Part shown: piece after piece, positions 63,379-64,000 of the stretch | Position numbering within the stretch: position 1 is the first letter of the stretch | How the letters are laid out: each line of letters begins with the position of its first letter | Origin: Alkalibacter rhizosphaerae | Lineage (GTDB): Bacteria > Bacillota > Clostridia > Eubacteriales > Alkalibacteraceae | DNA: 64,000 nt | Reading direction: 5' to 3' | Assembly: GCF_017352215.1 (NCBI RefSeq) | Contig: NZ_CP071444.1 | Coordinates: 2,232,001-2,296,000 of the forward strand | The notes under the pieces: model-generated | What the model was told of the DNA's origin: nothing | Seen by the model: the letters and a program-made list of their open reading frames with translations, nothing else | Databases searched by the model: none | Position numbers and translations under genes: made by a program

Positions 63379-64000
63379 CTATTCCAGACTTTCACCCAGT
63401 CTGCGACTAGGGAGAAAGTTCCATTTCGTTTCAGCAGTAATGATGGCTGCAAATATGATGATGGAACCCAAAACCATCTTTGGTGAAAAAACATCTCCAA
63501 GCAACAGTATGCTCAAAATGCTGCCGAAAAACGATTCCAAAGAAAGCAATACCGCGGCATGGGTGGAAGTAGTGTGTTTTTGGGCCACGTTTTGCAGTAA
63601 AAAAGCAAGAAAAGTACTGAAGATCCCCAAAAACAGCACATCTCCCCAATATTGGGTGGGAATACGGAACATTCCTTCTCCCGTAAAAATCCGCCAAATG
63701 CCGGAGAGCAAAAAAGTAGTGGCAAACTGGACAAAGGTCAGTTTGATAGGGTCATAAGTTTTTGTAAAAAAACCGATGGACAGAATGTGGCAGGCAAAGA
63801 AAAATGCGCAGATCAGCGTAAGTCCGTCCCCTTTGTTCAAATAGAGATTATTCGTGAAATCCAAAGTCAAAAACGCGATGCCGGCAAACATCATCAGTGC
63901 TGCGGTCAGATTGAAAAGATCCGGCTTTTCTTTTTTTATAAACCAAAACAAAAAAGGTACCATAATAACATTGGTTCCAGTCAAGAAAGCTTGTTTTCCT
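63379..64000 (-). CDS. EamA/DMT-family transporter, 5' end outside the window
   Basis: The visible 207 residues are the C-terminal two thirds of a drug/metabolite transporter. The frame stays open to the window edge (GKQAFLTGTNVIMVPFLFWFI is continuous), so the gene starts beyond 64000. About six membrane spans are visible, including ILSIGFFTKTYDPIKLTFVQFATTFLLSGI and the second EamA repeat ending VLGSIIIFAAIITAE. The substrate is unknown. It is upstream of folC in the same direction and probably shares its transcript. Confidence 0.85.
   Translation of the reverse strand, partial: GKQAFLTGTNVIMVPFLFWFIKKEKPDLFNLTAALMMFAGIAFLTLDFTNNLYLNKGDGLTLICAFFFACHILSIGFFTKTYDPIKLTFVQFATTFLLSGIWRIFTGEGMFRIPTQYWGDVLFLGIFSTFLAFLLQNVAQKHTTSTHAAVLLSLESFFGSILSILLLGDVFSPKMVLGSIIIFAAIITAETKWNFLPSRRLGESLE

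Noticed and set aside
1-64000. tRNA genes, rRNA genes, CRISPR arrays, insertion sequences or prophage genes
   Set aside because: Reading both strands I found no tRNA-like cloverleaf in the gaps, no regularly spaced repeats and no transposase, integrase or phage structural gene.

Overview
The window looks like chromosomal DNA of an anaerobic, acetogenic member of the Clostridia (Firmicutes). It carries a nearly complete carbonyl branch of the Wood-Ljungdahl pathway (cooS, cooC, two acsB copies, acsF, acsD, acsC, acsE, acsV), three methyl-branch genes (fhs, fchA, folD), a nine-gene V-type ATPase operon, and several corrinoid methyl-transfer parts. Gene density is high, Shine-Dalgarno sites are strong, and ATG, GTG and TTG starts all occur. 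I see no tRNA, rRNA, IS element, prophage or CRISPR array. The species cannot be named from sequence alone.

Layout. 1-2.3 kb: tail of an unidentified gene, a corrinoid protein, a GntR/UTRA regulator and a DUF1638 protein. 2.3-10.1 kb: housekeeping and regulatory genes (MarR, DegV, an alpha/beta hydrolase, an NAD-kinase-like protein, LiaF/PspC-type membrane proteins, a DUF815 ATPase, glyoxalase, an AlaA-like aminotransferase). 10.2-18.8 kb: V-ATPase operon. 18.9-30.3 kb: GNAT, histidinol phosphatase, D-Ala-D-Ala carboxypeptidase, comEA-comEC-holA, rpsT, pheA, a 6S RNA, an RluA-type pseudouridine synthase and a class A PBP. 30.5-45 kb: the CODH/ACS cluster, flanked by two uncharacterised genes (a four-cysteine protein and a DUF3786 protein). 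45.2-52.3 kb: a second corrinoid protein, a GNAT protein, ilvBN, a second corrinoid-activating ASKHA protein and a methyltetrahydrofolate-type methyltransferase. 52.3-56.5 kb: THF riboswitch, folT-like ECF S component, fhs, fchA, folD. 56.6-61.2 kb: amidohydrolase, two TIM-barrel proteins, cobalamin riboswitch, cobT and an ECF S component. 61.3-64 kb: TetR, folC and a truncated EamA transporter.

How it fits together. Fhs, FchA and FolD convert formate to methylene-THF. AcsE moves the methyl group from methyl-THF to the corrinoid protein AcsCD, which AcsV keeps reduced. CooS makes CO, and AcsB joins methyl, CO and CoA. CooC and AcsF are the likely nickel-maturation ATPases. Folate and cobamide supply are placed under THF and cobalamin riboswitches.

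The most notable signal is a 16-bp palindrome, consensus RCTTGTATATACAAGT. It occurs four times, each just downstream of a sigma-A-like promoter, at the heads of the DUF1638 gene, the cooS operon, the second corrinoid-protein gene and the methyltransferase gene. Its core GTATATAC fits the GTxTAxAC pattern of the GntR/HutC family, and a GntR/UTRA gene lies at 746-1471 next to one site. I infer a single regulon coupling a corrinoid methyltransferase system of unknown substrate to the CODH/ACS cluster.
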